From Micrococcus sp. 2A (GTDB lineage: Bacteria > Actinomycetota > Actinomycetes > Actinomycetales > Micrococcaceae): DNA of 64,000 nucleotides. The DNA lies in assembly GCF_039519235.1 (NCBI RefSeq), contig NZ_CP154351.1, forward strand, positions 558,001 through 622,000, read 5' to 3'. Both the position numbers and the translations under genes were made by a program. The notes below the pieces were generated by a model. It was given only the letters and a program-made list of their open reading frames with translations, was not told the DNA's origin and made no database searches. Within the stretch, counting starts at the first letter, position 1. Each line of letters begins with the position of its first letter. This document shows, piece after piece, positions 9,052-18,641 of this stretch.

Positions 9052-10296
9052 TCAGTGGCGGGGCAGGCCCGCCGCGTGGACGGTCGCCGGGGCGCCGTCC
9101 GCGCTCGCGACGACGAGCGGGCCGCCCGCCGTCTCCGCGGCCGGCAGGAACACGGCCTCGCCCGGACCGAGCACGACCTCCTGCCCGGCGAGGGCGAGCC
9201 GGGCCCGCCCCCGGGTGACCACCGCGAGCCCGGGGCCGGAGAGCGTCAGCGCGCGGTCGCCGTCGTCGTCGAGGGTGGCCTGCAGCAGCTCGAACTCCTC
9301 GAACGGCGGCCGGTACGCCACCACGGAGTCCGCCACGCGCTCGGGCTCGGTGTAGGGCACGGGCAGCGCCTCGAACGCCACCACGCGCCGCAGCTCCGGG
9401 ATGTCCACGTGCTTGACGGTCAGCCCCCCGCGCAGCACGTTGTCTGACGCCGCCATGACCTCCACGCCCAGCCCGTGCAGGTAGGCGTGCACGTTGCCCG
9501 CCGGCAGGTGCACCGCCTGGCCGGGGGCCAGGTCCACGCGGTTGAGCAGCACGGCCACGAGCACGCCCGGGTCGTCGGGGTGGTGCCGGGCCAGCTCGAC
9601 GGCCGTGGCCAGCGCCGGGTCCTGCAGGATCAGGTGCTCCGCGCCCTGCAGCGCCTCCACGGCCTGGGCCACGGCGCCGGGGGCGGACCACGCGGACTCG
9701 CCGTCGAGCAGCGCGCAGAACGTCCCCTCCAGATCGCCCGTGGCGAGCGCCTGGCTCATGCGGGCGGCGGCGACGGCGGCCACGGACGTCTGCCCGTCCG
9801 CGTACTCGGTGAGGGTCTGGGCGAGCCGCTCGAAGCTCAGGGAGGACTCCTCGGTGGGGCGGAAGCCGCACAGGGCGGAGAACTCCGTGAGGGCCACGAG
9901 CATCTCGGGCTTGTGGTTGTCGTCCTTGTAGTTGCGGTGCGGCGCGTCGCGCGGCACGTCCGCGGCCTCCTCGGCGGCGAACCCGGCGCGGGCCTGCTCG
10001 AGCGTGGGGTGGGCCTGGATGGAGAGCGGCTGCCCCGCCGCGAGCAGCTTCACGAGGTACGGCAGCCGCCCGCCGGGGGCCGCGGCTCCCAGCATGGCCT
10101 CGGGGTCCGCGGCCACGAGCTCGTCGAGGCCCACGCGCCGCCCGTCTCCCATCGGAACGCCGCACGGGGCGCCGGGGTGGGCGCCGAGCCACAGCTCCGC
10201 CTCCGGCTCACCGGTGGGCTCGCGGCCCTGCAGACCGGCCAGCAGGGTGGTGGAGCCCCACGCGTAGTCACGGATGATCGGCTCGAGGACATGCAT
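9052..10296 (-). CDS. manA: Mannose-6-phosphate isomerase, type I
   Basis: Interconverts fructose 6-phosphate and mannose 6-phosphate, feeding GDP-mannose for lipoglycans and for the Pmt protein mannosyltransferase at 23 kb. The 414-residue protein has the type I zinc-site sequences QAHP and NYKDDNHKPEM and the conserved HLPAGNVHAYL segment. The ATG at 10296 lies seven bases after a leftward TAAGCT box (10304-10309), with a GGAGGG just before it, so it may be leaderless. It is convergent with glpX and follows the LCP gene on the same strand. Confidence 0.94.
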   Translation of the reverse strand: MHVLEPIIRDYAWGSTTLLAGLQGREPTGEPEAELWLGAHPGAPCGVPMGDGRRVGLDELVAADPEAMLGAAAPGGRLPYLVKLLAAGQPLSIQAHPTLEQARAGFAAEEAADVPRDAPHRNYKDDNHKPEMLVALTEFSALCGFRPTEESSLSFERLAQTLTEYADGQTSVAAVAAARMSQALATGDLEGTFCALLDGESAWSAPGAVAQAVEALQGAEHLILQDPALATAVELARHHPDDPGVLVAVLLNRVDLAPGQAVHLPAGNVHAYLHGLGVEVMAASDNVLRGGLTVKHVDIPELRRVVAFEALPVPYTEPERVADSVVAYRPPFEEFELLQATLDDDGDRALTLSGPGLAVVTRGRARLALAGQEVVLGPGEAVFLPAAETAGGPLVVASADGAPATVHAAGLPRH

Positions 10297-10303
10297 GCCC
10301 TCC

Positions 10304-10309
10304 AGCTTA
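10304..10309 (-). promoter_or_regulatory. Leaderless-type -10 box of manA
   Basis: TAAGCT on the minus strand, seven bases before the manA ATG. Confidence 0.45.
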
Positions 10310-10334
10310 GGCGAGGGGCATCGGGGCAGGCGGC

Positions 10335-11987
10335 TCAGGCCGGCGCGCACAGTCCGTTGGTCGAGGACACCAGGTTGAGCACGTCCTCCTGCCCGGCGTC
10401 CTCGGCCCGCATGAGGTCCTCGGCGGTGTAGGGCTGGCCGTCGGGCCGGGTGGGGGCCGCGGGCCAGGTGCTCGGGTCGTCCTTGTCCACGCCGTCCTCC
10501 TCCGCGGCGGCCTGGGACAGCACGGCGAGCAGCGGCAGCGGGCTCACGCCCGCCTCGCCCGTCCTGCCCGCCTCGCCCGTCCTGCCCGACGACGGCGCGT
10601 TCTCCGACGACGTGTCTGAGGAGGAGCCCGTCCCGGCGAGCGCCTCGTCCACGCGGCGGTGGACCTCGTCGTAGTCGGGGTAGGTGGTGAAGTGGTCCTC
10701 GGCGGTGCCGAAGTCCGGGGGGCCGATGGTCAGGCGCTCCATCTCCTGGCCGCGGGAGCGCTCGGCCAGGTCCACGAACGTGCCGAGCTGGCTCTGCGGC
10801 AGGTTGGTGGTGACCACCTGCTGGCCCGCCTTCAGGATCTCCTCGAAGCGGGTGAGCACGGTGGCCGGGGTGAACTGCTGCAGCATGGCGGCCTGCATGC
10901 ACTGCTGGCGGCGGATGCGCGCGTAGTCCGAGGACCAGTGCCGCGAGCGTGCGAAGGCGAGGGCGTCTTCGCCGTTGAAGTGGTGCTCGCCCGGGGCCCA
11001 CCACACGTTGCCCCACTCGCCGTCCGGGCGCTGTCCGCGGTGGGTGACGTACCCGCCTGAGACCACGTCCACGCCGCCCATGGCGTCGATCAGCTGGGCG
11101 AAGCCGCCCATGTCCATGAGTGCGTACCCGGTGATCTCCAGCCCGAGGATGCCGCCGGCGGCGTCCATCATGGCCTCCGCTCCGGGGTCGGCGGCCCCCG
11201 GGTAGAGGTCGGCGTGCTTCTTGGTGACGTCCATGTAGAGGGCGTTGAGGATGCAGTCGTCGCCGCAGGAGAAGCCGTCCGGGTACGCCTGCCACAGCGG
11301 CGAGTCCTGCGTGAAGGGCGCGTTCTGCAGGTTCCGGGGCAGGGAGAGCATCACCATCCGGCCGGTGCGCGCGTCCACGGAGGCCACGTGCATGGAGTCG
11401 GGCCGCAGCCCGGTGCGTCCCTCGCCGGCGTCGCCGCCCATCACGAGGATGTTGTAGCGGCCGTCGGCCTGGGCCACCGCCGGCCCGTCCCCGAACACCT
11501 GGCCGAGCGTGCTCCGGCCCGCGTTCATGGCCCAGCCGCCGTAGAGCAGCCCGCCGGTGGTGAGGAGCAGGGCGAGGATCGTGGACGCGGCGGTGAGGTT
11601 GCGCGCCCCGGGGGCGAGGAGGTTCACGCGGATCAGGCGGAAGGTGTCCACCCACAGCGCGCCCCAGCCCACGGCCAGCGCGACCAGCAGTGCGGAGAGC
11701 GCCAGCAGCACGGTGTCCTGAGCCAGGAGGTTCAGCAGGACGCCGCGGGCCGTCAGCCACAGCACGAGCCCCACGATCAGCACCGCCCACACGGCCATGG
11801 TCACGCGCAGCGCGAGGCGGCCGAGCCGGCGGCTGCCCGCCACCACCTGCGCGCCGCCGGGCACGAGGGCGGTGAGCGCCAGCAGGATGGCCCCGCGGCG
11901 GGTGCGCTCGGTGGGCGTGGCGGCGCGGGGGTCGCGGACGGGGTCCCGCAGGGGATCCAGGTGGTCGGCGGCGGCGATGCTGCCCAT
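10335..11987 (-). CDS. LytR-CpsA-Psr (LCP) family glycopolymer ligase
   Basis: LCP enzymes move lipid-linked glycopolymers onto peptidoglycan. The 550-residue protein has about four N-terminal membrane segments (roughly 30-165), then the LCP domain with the typical ILVMGGDAGEGRTGLRPDSM start, the SLPRNLQ motif and the FARSRHWSSDYARIRRQQ segment whose arginines bind pyrophosphate. The C-terminal tail is low complexity, with a tandem GRTGEAG pair, and ends in a lone Cys. Its ATG overlaps the purE stop codon (TGATG), an unusual coupling of wall assembly to purine synthesis that is nonetheless kept in related genomes. It is a good candidate for attaching the polymer made by the 42-64 kb locus. 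Confidence 0.92.
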   Translation of the reverse strand: MGSIAAADHLDPLRDPVRDPRAATPTERTRRGAILLALTALVPGGAQVVAGSRRLGRLALRVTMAVWAVLIVGLVLWLTARGVLLNLLAQDTVLLALSALLVALAVGWGALWVDTFRLIRVNLLAPGARNLTAASTILALLLTTGGLLYGGWAMNAGRSTLGQVFGDGPAVAQADGRYNILVMGGDAGEGRTGLRPDSMHVASVDARTGRMVMLSLPRNLQNAPFTQDSPLWQAYPDGFSCGDDCILNALYMDVTKKHADLYPGAADPGAEAMMDAAGGILGLEITGYALMDMGGFAQLIDAMGGVDVVSGGYVTHRGQRPDGEWGNVWWAPGEHHFNGEDALAFARSRHWSSDYARIRRQQCMQAAMLQQFTPATVLTRFEEILKAGQQVVTTNLPQSQLGTFVDLAERSRGQEMERLTIGPPDFGTAEDHFTTYPDYDEVHRRVDEALAGTGSSSDTSSENAPSSGRTGEAGRTGEAGVSPLPLLAVLSQAAAEEDGVDKDDPSTWPAAPTRPDGQPYTAEDLMRAEDAGQEDVLNLVSSTNGLCAPA

Positions 11988-12556
11988 CAGCGCTCGGCGG
12001 CCATCCGGTCTCGCAGGCGGGAGCCCTTGGCCTGGGCCTGGGCGTTGAGGCCGGCGGCGTGCGCCACCAGGGCGTCCCGCAGGCGGGCGGCCTCCGCGCC
12101 CTCGCCCGCGGCGAGGATGCGGGCGGCCAGCAGGCCGGCGTTCGCGGCGCCGTCCACGGAGACGGTGGCCACGGGCACGCCGGAGGGCATCTGCACGATC
12201 GAGAGCAGCGAGTCCATCCCGTCCAGGCTCTTGAGCTTCACGGGCACGCCGATCACGGGCAGCGGGGTGACGGCGGCCAGCATGCCGGGCAGGTGCGCGG
12301 CGCCGCCGGCGCCGGCCACGATCACGCGGATGCCGCGCTCGTGGGCGCGCGCCCCGAACTCGACCATCTCGTGGGGCATGCGGTGCGCGGAGACCACGCC
12401 CACCTCGACGGGCACGCCCAGCTCGCGCAGGGCCTCGGCGGCCGCGCTCATCACGGGCCAGTCGGAGTCCGAGCCCATCACGACGGCGACGACGGGCGCC
12501 TCGTCCTGCAGCGGCTGGGTCAGGGGCGCGTCGGCCTGGGTCTCGGGTGCGCTCAC
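11987..12556 (-). CDS. purE: N5-carboxyaminoimidazole ribonucleotide mutase
   Basis: Second enzyme of the two-step bacterial AIR carboxylation; converts N5-CAIR to CAIR in purine synthesis. The 189-residue protein has the class I PurE motifs [16 protein letters not shown] and [12 protein letters not shown]. It starts at GTG 12556, which overlaps the purK stop codon as GTGA, and its own stop overlaps the LCP start. A roughly 17-residue N-terminal extension precedes the core. Confidence 0.96.
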   Translation of the reverse strand: MSAPETQADAPLTQPLQDEAPVVAVVMGSDSDWPVMSAAAEALRELGVPVEVGVVSAHRMPHEMVEFGARAHERGIRVIVAGAGGAAHLPGMLAAVTPLPVIGVPVKLKSLDGMDSLLSIVQMPSGVPVATVSVDGAANAGLLAARILAAGEGAEAARLRDALVAHAAGLNAQAQAKGSRLRDRMAAER

Positions 12557-13797
12557 GGGCGGGCCTCCGGGGTGTCGGACGCGGTGGCGTCGGGGGTGGT
12601 CGGGCGGGCGGACGACGACGGCGCCGCCTCCGCGCCGTCGCGCAGGATCGCCGCGGCGGACTCAGCCTCGGCGACGACGTCGGCGAGGGCCTCACCGGGC
12701 GCGGCGACCACGTTCACGTGGCCCACCTTGCGGCCCGGCGAGACGTCCTTGCCGTAGGTGTGGACCTTGGCCGCGGGGTGGGCCGCCATGGCCTCGGCGA
12801 AGCCGGCGTAGAGGTCCTCGCGCGCGCCGCCCAGGATGTTCTTCATCACCACGGTGCCGCGCGGGGCGGTCTCGCCCAGCGGCAGGCCGAGCACGGCGCG
12901 CACGTGCTGCTCGAACTGCCCGGTGACGGCGCCGTCCATGGACCAGTGCCCCGAGTTGTGGGGGCGCATCGCGAGCTCGTTCACCTGGAAGCCCGGGCCC
13001 ACGCCGGGGGTCTCGAACAGCTCGACGGCCAGCATGCCGGTCACGCCGAGCTCCTCGGCGATCCGCGCGGCGGCGGCGCTCGCGGCCGCGGCCACGGCGG
13101 GGTCGAGGTCCGGCGCGGGGGCGATCACCAGGTCGCACACGCCGGCGGTCTGCACGGACTCCACCACGGGGTAGGCGGCGGCCTCGCCGGAGGGCGTGCG
13201 CGCCACCTGGACGGAGAGCTCGCGGGCGAAGGGCACGAGGGCCTCGGCCAGCAGGGGCGTGATGTCGGCCGCGAGCCACGTGCCCAGCGTGCCGTCCGCC
13301 GCGGACGCGCGGGCGTCGTCGGCGTCGTCCAGCGTGAGGACGCCCTTGCCGTCGTAGCCGCCGCGGGGGGTCTTCAGGATCATGGGCCAGCCGTGCTCGT
13401 CGCCGAACGCCACCACGTCCTCGAGCGTGTCCACCGCGGCCCACGCGGGGTTGGGCAGGCCCAGCCGCTCGACCGCCTCGCGCATCAGCAGCTTGTCCTG
13501 CGCGTACTGGAGCGCGTCCGGGCCGGGGTGCACGGCGACGTCGAGGGACTCCAGCGCGCGCAGGTGCTCGGTGGGCACGTGCTCGTGGTCGAAGGTGAGG
13601 ACGTCCACGGTGGAGGCGAACGCGCGCAGCGTGGCCAGGTCCGTGTGGTCGCCCACCTCATGCGGGGCCACCTGGGCCGCAGAGGAGTCCTCCGCCTCCG
13701 CGAGGACGCGGAAGGGCACGCCCAGCTCCGCGGCCGGGGCCGCCATCATGCGCGCCAACTGGCCGCCGCCGATCACTCCGAGTCGAGGAAAAGTCAC
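12553..13797 (-). CDS. purK: N5-carboxyaminoimidazole ribonucleotide synthase
   Basis: ATP-grasp ligase that carboxylates AIR with bicarbonate; it acts just before PurE, encoded next. The product is 414 residues, starting [17 protein letters not shown], with the ATP-grasp segments [15 protein letters not shown] and [13 protein letters not shown]. The GTG at 13797 is chosen because a leftward TACCCT box (13804-13809) ends six bases upstream; a more distal GTG at 13887 would add 30 residues unlike the family. The last 25 residues are low complexity. The purK-purE-LCP run is a translationally coupled operon. Confidence 0.95.
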   Translation of the reverse strand: MTFPRLGVIGGGQLARMMAAPAAELGVPFRVLAEAEDSSAAQVAPHEVGDHTDLATLRAFASTVDVLTFDHEHVPTEHLRALESLDVAVHPGPDALQYAQDKLLMREAVERLGLPNPAWAAVDTLEDVVAFGDEHGWPMILKTPRGGYDGKGVLTLDDADDARASAADGTLGTWLAADITPLLAEALVPFARELSVQVARTPSGEAAAYPVVESVQTAGVCDLVIAPAPDLDPAVAAAASAAAARIAEELGVTGMLAVELFETPGVGPGFQVNELAMRPHNSGHWSMDGAVTGQFEQHVRAVLGLPLGETAPRGTVVMKNILGGAREDLYAGFAEAMAAHPAAKVHTYGKDVSPGRKVGHVNVVAAPGEALADVVAEAESAAAILRDGAEAAPSSSARPTTPDATASDTPEARP

Positions 13798-13803
13798 CTC
13801 GCC

Positions 13804-13809
13804 AGGGTA
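13804..13809 (-). promoter_or_regulatory. Leaderless -10 box of the purK-purE-LCP operon
   Basis: TACCCT on the minus strand, six bases before GTG 13797; it fixes the purK start. Confidence 0.55.
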
Positions 13810-13896
13810 GTCCGGCGGTCTGGGAAGTCCGTCACTGATCTCTGTGAACCCGCCCACGCGCCCCGCCCGCCGCGCGTCGTCGCCCACACCCGGGGC

Positions 13897-13902
13897 TACA
13901 GT
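13897..13902 (+). promoter_or_regulatory. -10 box for the gtrA-like gene
   Basis: TACAGT; transcription from about 13909 would give a leader of roughly 74 bases before ATG 13983. Confidence 0.4.
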
Positions 13903-13982
13903 GTTCCCAGCCGTCCGGGGGGGGTCCGCTCTGCGCTCCCCCCTCTCTTCCCCTCCCCCATCCGAACGAGGTGCCCCCGCCC

Positions 13983-14549
13983 ATGAACGATCTCTGGCAG
14001 CGCTTCACGGGGCTCGTCTCGATGCTCTGGCGCGAAGTCGCCAAGTTCGGCACCGTGGGCGCGCTGGCCTTCGTGATCGACTCCGCCGTGTTCTGGTGGC
14101 TCATGACCGGCCCCATGGAGGGCTCCAACGTCAAGGCGAAGATCTGGGCCGGCGTGGTGGCCACCCTCTTCAGCTGGGTGGCCAACCGCTACTGGACCTT
14201 CCGCCACAAGCGCCAGGCCAACGTGGTCCGCGAGCTCGTCATGTTCCTCGTGATGAACGCGATCGGCCTGGGCATCCAGGCCGGCTGCGTGTTCATCGCG
14301 CAGTACCTCATGGGCGTCACCGACCCCACGGGCCTGTTCATCGCCGGCAACGTGATCGGCCTCTTCTTCGGCACGACGTTCCGGTACTTCGCCTACCGCT
14401 TCTGGGTGTTCAAGGACGAGCTGGACGCCGAGCCGGGCTACGAGGGGGACATCGCCCTCCTCACGGGCCAGCTGCCGGTGTTCCACCACCACGACCGGCA
14501 CCCGGGCGAGCCCATGTCCCAGGACGACGCCGTCACCCCCGAACGCTGA
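13983..14549 (+). CDS. GtrA-like polyprenyl-linked sugar translocase
   Basis: A 188-residue protein with four hydrophobic segments and the GtrA pattern (KFGTVGALAFVIDSAVF, ANRYWTFRHKR, FRYFAYRFWVF). GtrA proteins flip or help present lipid-linked monosaccharides. A GtrA gene beside purK is common in actinobacteria, and in mycobacteria the equivalent protein acts in arabinogalactan and lipoglycan assembly. I chose ATG 13983 (MNDLWQRF) with GAGG upstream over GTG 13971. Its 3' end overlaps the convergent TIGR03089 gene by 17 bases. Confidence 0.88.
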   Translation: MNDLWQRFTGLVSMLWREVAKFGTVGALAFVIDSAVFWWLMTGPMEGSNVKAKIWAGVVATLFSWVANRYWTFRHKRQANVVRELVMFLVMNAIGLGIQAGCVFIAQYLMGVTDPTGLFIAGNVIGLFFGTTFRYFAYRFWVFKDELDAEPGYEGDIALLTGQLPVFHHHDRHPGEPMSQDDAVTPER

Positions 14550-15234
14550 CCGCCCGACCCGCGTCCCACGCCTCCAGCGCGTGACGCACGGAGGCGAGGC
14601 TGAGGCGCGCCCGCCCCGACCCCGTCGTGGCATCCCCCTTCTCCCCGACCTCCTCCCCGACGCCGTCGGCCCCCGCCGGCAGCATCCCCGGCGTCACGTG
14701 GTCCACGGGGCCGGGGAGCGCGTCCGGCTGCGCGCGGATCTCCGCCGCCACGTCCACGACGCCGGGCTCCAGGTCCGCGTCCCCGCCGAACTCGGGCTCG
14801 AGCCCGCGCGGCAGCGCGACGGCGAGCACCGCCGTCGCCGGGTCCGTCCAGTCCTGCGGCCGGTCGGTGAGCACCGCGGCGGGCGCGGGGGAGGGACCCG
14901 GGCCGGCGCCGCCGTCGTCGGGAGCCCCCGCCGAGAGCTCGGCGCCCGCACACAGCGCGCCGAGCGCGAGGGCGTGGGAGAGCCAGTGCTCGGGCAGGTC
15001 CACGTGCACGGCGTCACCGGGGGCGATGCCCTCGTCCGCCAGCAGGCCGGCCGCCTTCGCCGCCCAGTTCACGGTGACCGCGCCGGAGAGCTCGATGCGC
15101 TGGTCCACGGCGCCATGCTCGTCCGCCGCGGGGGCGCCGGCCGGGGAGGGCTCCTGCACGATCGCGGGGCGCGGGGAGGAGGCGAGGCGGGCCACGAGCG
15201 GGCCGCCGGAACGGGGCGTGGAGAGGGAGACCAT
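14533..15234 (-). CDS. TIGR03089 family protein
   Basis: A 233-residue member of an actinobacterial family related to the N-terminal part of AMP-forming acyl-adenylate enzymes. The visible family segments are NWAAKAAGLLADEG, GDAVHVDLPEHWLSHALALGALCAGAEL and a late VDHVTPGMLPAG. No complete adenylation core (P-loop YTSGTTG) is present, so it is unlikely to be a full ligase. It usually accompanies LCP and purKE genes. The start is ATG 15234, and the gene tail overlaps gtrA. Function unknown. Confidence 0.8.
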   Translation of the reverse strand: MVSLSTPRSGGPLVARLASSPRPAIVQEPSPAGAPAADEHGAVDQRIELSGAVTVNWAAKAAGLLADEGIAPGDAVHVDLPEHWLSHALALGALCAGAELSAGAPDDGGAGPGPSPAPAAVLTDRPQDWTDPATAVLAVALPRGLEPEFGGDADLEPGVVDVAAEIRAQPDALPGPVDHVTPGMLPAGADGVGEEVGEKGDATTGSGRARLSLASVRHALEAWDAGRAVSVRG

Positions 15235-15310
15235 GGGGCCAGTGTGGCACCCTTCCCGCGGGGCGGATCGGCCTCGGCGGCTGCGAATCACACCCGTGTA
15301 ACTCCCCGTG

Positions 15311-15316
15311 TAGGGT
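15311..15316 (+). promoter_or_regulatory. -10 box for whiB
   Basis: TAGGGT; transcription near 15323 would leave a leader of about 36 bases holding the GGGAGG ribosome site used by ATG 15359. Confidence 0.45.
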
Positions 15317-15358
15317 GTGCTCTGAACCATGCACGCAACGCCCCGGGAGGCCGTCATC

Positions 15359-15889
15359 ATGGAGAGCATGCAGCGCGCCGAGGACGCATTCGCGGGGGAG
15401 TCGCGTCAGGCCGCCGCTCGCGCCCGCGCCGTGCCGAGCGACTGGTTCCTGGACCCCGCGGATCCGGCCGCCGGCTGGGCGCAGGAGGAGGGCCTGGAGG
15501 CGCAGGCCTCGGCCTTCCTCGCCGCCCACGACGTCGACGACGCCCCGCGTGCCACCGTCACCGCCCTCTTCCCGCAGCAGGTGCCGCAGCAGCCCGCGCC
15601 CGCTGTGGCCCCGGCCGTCGGATCCCCGTGGGAGGCGCTGCCCGGCGTCGTGACGGAGCCCGTGGAGGGCGACCTCGCGTGGCAGGTGGACGCGCTGTGC
15701 GCGCAGACGGACCCCGAGGCGTTCTTCCCGGAGAAGGGCGGCTCCACGCGCGAGGCCAAGAAGGTGTGCGCCGCGTGCGACGTGCGCCGCCAGTGCCTGG
15801 ACTACGCCATGGCGAACGACGAGCGCTTCGGGATCTGGGGTGGGCTCTCCGAGCGGGAGCGCCGCCGCCTGCGCCGTGAGCGCGGCTGA
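15359..15889 (+). CDS. WhiB-family iron-sulfur transcription regulator
   Basis: WhiB proteins bind a redox-sensitive [4Fe-4S] cluster and act with the housekeeping sigma factor. The cluster cysteines are in DALCAQ, KVCAACDVRRQC, and the turn GIWGGLSERERRRLRR follows. These lie in the last 75 residues; the first 100 residues are an alanine- and glutamine-rich extension not found in short WhiB proteins. I chose ATG 15359, which has GGGAGG eight bases upstream; ATG 15329 has no ribosome site. Position next to the zincin/DUF3499 pair matches WhiB2 (WhmD), a cell-division regulator, but that subtype is inference. Confidence 0.9.
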   Translation: MESMQRAEDAFAGESRQAAARARAVPSDWFLDPADPAAGWAQEEGLEAQASAFLAAHDVDDAPRATVTALFPQQVPQQPAPAVAPAVGSPWEALPGVVTEPVEGDLAWQVDALCAQTDPEAFFPEKGGSTREAKKVCAACDVRRQCLDYAMANDERFGIWGGLSERERRRLRRERG

Positions 15890-15905
15890 GTCCCAGGGCC
15901 GTCCG

Positions 15906-15920
15906 GCCCGCACTGCGGGC
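15906..15920. terminator. Small hairpin between whiB and convergent gene
   Basis: A six-bp stem GCCCGC/GCGGGC (15906-15911 with 15915-15920) lies in the 30-base convergent gap. Weak. Confidence 0.3.
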
Positions 15921-16483
15921 TAGGCCCGGCCCCAGCTCGGGTCCAGCACCTGAGGGTCCACGCCGAGGGCCTGCGCACACCGGCTCAGCGCCACGCCGTA
16001 GACCGCGCCGTCCAGGTCCCCCGGGTCCGCCGACTCCATGAGGGGACGCTCGAACAGGGTGAGCAGCACGCCGTCGGGGCCCTCGCGCTCCGCCCGCGCG
16101 AACAGCGACTCCTCGTCCTGCTCCGCGCCCGCGTGGAGCAGCCGCAGCCGTTCCTCCAGGCGGTCCGGGATGCGCTCGACGCGCACGGTCACGCGGGCCA
16201 GGCCCGGCGCCTCGAGGTCGCCCAGGCGCTCCACCGCCTTCTCGACGGCCGTCAGCAGCGCCTCGCTGCGGCCGCGCTCCGAGCGGGCCCCGAAGGGGCG
16301 CGGGTGTCGGAGCCCGCGGGCGTGGCGGTCGCGCAGGCCGGAGCGACGGCGCCGTCGTCGCCTGCCGGCCCCCGGGGAGCCGTCGTCCGCTCCGCTGCCC
16401 GCGCCCGTCCCGTCGCGCGGCGCGTCACCCGTTCCGCCGCCCGGCACGGGCGCGAGGGGGTCGAGGGGGTCCGGCGCGGTCAT
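15920..16483 (-). CDS. Metallopeptidase-family (zincin-like) protein without HExxH
   Basis: A 187-residue protein of the actinobacterial zincin-like family found between whiB2 and DUF3499 (Rv3259 position). The family core runs from about 75 to the end, with a conserved ending of the type ALGVDPQVLDPSWG. The stretch where active zincins have HExxH reads GVALSRCAQALG here, so no zinc-peptidase activity is expected. The N-terminal 70 residues are Gly/Pro rich followed by a run of seven arginines. ATG 16483 sits six bases after a leftward TACAGT box. Role unknown. Confidence 0.72.
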   Translation of the reverse strand: MTAPDPLDPLAPVPGGGTGDAPRDGTGAGSGADDGSPGAGRRRRRRRSGLRDRHARGLRHPRPFGARSERGRSEALLTAVEKAVERLGDLEAPGLARVTVRVERIPDRLEERLRLLHAGAEQDEESLFARAEREGPDGVLLTLFERPLMESADPGDLDGAVYGVALSRCAQALGVDPQVLDPSWGRA

Positions 16484-16489
16484 GCGGAC

Positions 16490-16495
16490 ACTGTA
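16490..16495 (-). promoter_or_regulatory. Leaderless -10 box of the zincin-like gene
   Basis: TACAGT on the minus strand, six bases before ATG 16483. It lies 41 bases from the DUF3499 -10 box on the other strand. Confidence 0.5.
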
Positions 16496-16535
16496 GGACA
16501 CGAGGCCCGGGGCGGGCCCGGCGCCCGGGGCCGAG

Positions 16536-16541
16536 TAGGCT
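16536..16541 (+). promoter_or_regulatory. Leaderless -10 box of the DUF3499 gene
   Basis: TAGGCT, eight bases before GTG 16550; it favours this start over ATG 16559. Confidence 0.5.
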
Positions 16542-16549
16542 GGGTCGCC

Positions 16550-16912
16550 GTGGGAGCCATGCGACGCTGCAGCAAGACCGGATGCCAGGGGGACGCCCTG
16601 GCCACGCTGACGTACAACTACGCGGACTCCACGGTGGTGATCGGCCCGCTCTCGCGCCGCGCCGAGCCCCACACCTACGACCTCTGCGGCGAGCACGCCC
16701 GCCGCACCACCGCCCCCCGCGGGTGGGAGGTGCTGCGCCTCGCGCTGCCCGAGCGCTACGAGCCGGTCCCGCCGCAGGGCGCCGCCGGCGCCGTGCCCCC
16801 GGCCGAGGCGCCGCCCGCGCCGTCCGCCTGCGCCGCTCCGCCCGCGCCCGCCGCGCGCCCGGGCCTGCGCCTCGTCCGCGACGAGGGGCCCGAGAATCCG
16901 GTGCACCCCTGA
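16550..16912 (+). CDS. DUF3499 family protein
   Basis: A 120-residue protein starting VGAMRRCSKTGCQ, with two early cysteines and a CGEHARR segment (Cys around 47) that together suggest a small metal-binding knuckle. The remaining core LTYNYADSTVVIGPL is typical of DUF3499. The C-terminal half is Pro/Ala rich. DUF3499 genes are nearly always beside the zincin-like gene and whiB2 in actinobacteria; function unknown. The GTG at 16550 is taken as the leaderless start, and ATG 16559 is the alternative. Confidence 0.8.
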   Translation: MGAMRRCSKTGCQGDALATLTYNYADSTVVIGPLSRRAEPHTYDLCGEHARRTTAPRGWEVLRLALPERYEPVPPQGAAGAVPPAEAPPAPSACAAPPAPAARPGLRLVRDEGPENPVHP

Positions 16913-17001
16913 CACCTTCTGGCCGCCCCCGGGGGAGCTGACCGGTGACGGAGCCGCCGACGATTCTGTGGGCACCCGGCCCGCGGGGGCGCCCACGTCG
17001 G

Positions 17002-17007
17002 TAGGCT
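17002..17007 (+). promoter_or_regulatory. Leaderless -10 box of ahcY
   Basis: TAGGCT, six bases before ATG 17014, leaving no room for a riboswitch. Confidence 0.55.
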
Positions 17008-17013
17008 GACCGC

Positions 17014-18582
<1,569 letters not shown>

Positions 18583-18641
18583 CCCCCTCGCGCCGCGGAG
18601 CCTCCGGGGTGCCCACCGCAGGACCGATCAAGGAGACACCC

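Noticed and set aside
9052..11790. A single 912-codon frame spanning manA and half of the LCP gene
   Set aside because: Only the manA part has protein-like composition; the upstream part is an Arg/Gly/Pro-rich shadow of the LCP gene in another frame.
13797..13887. An extended PurK starting at GTG 13887
   Set aside because: The extra 30 residues are unlike the family, and the TACCCT box lies inside the extension, six bases before GTG 13797.
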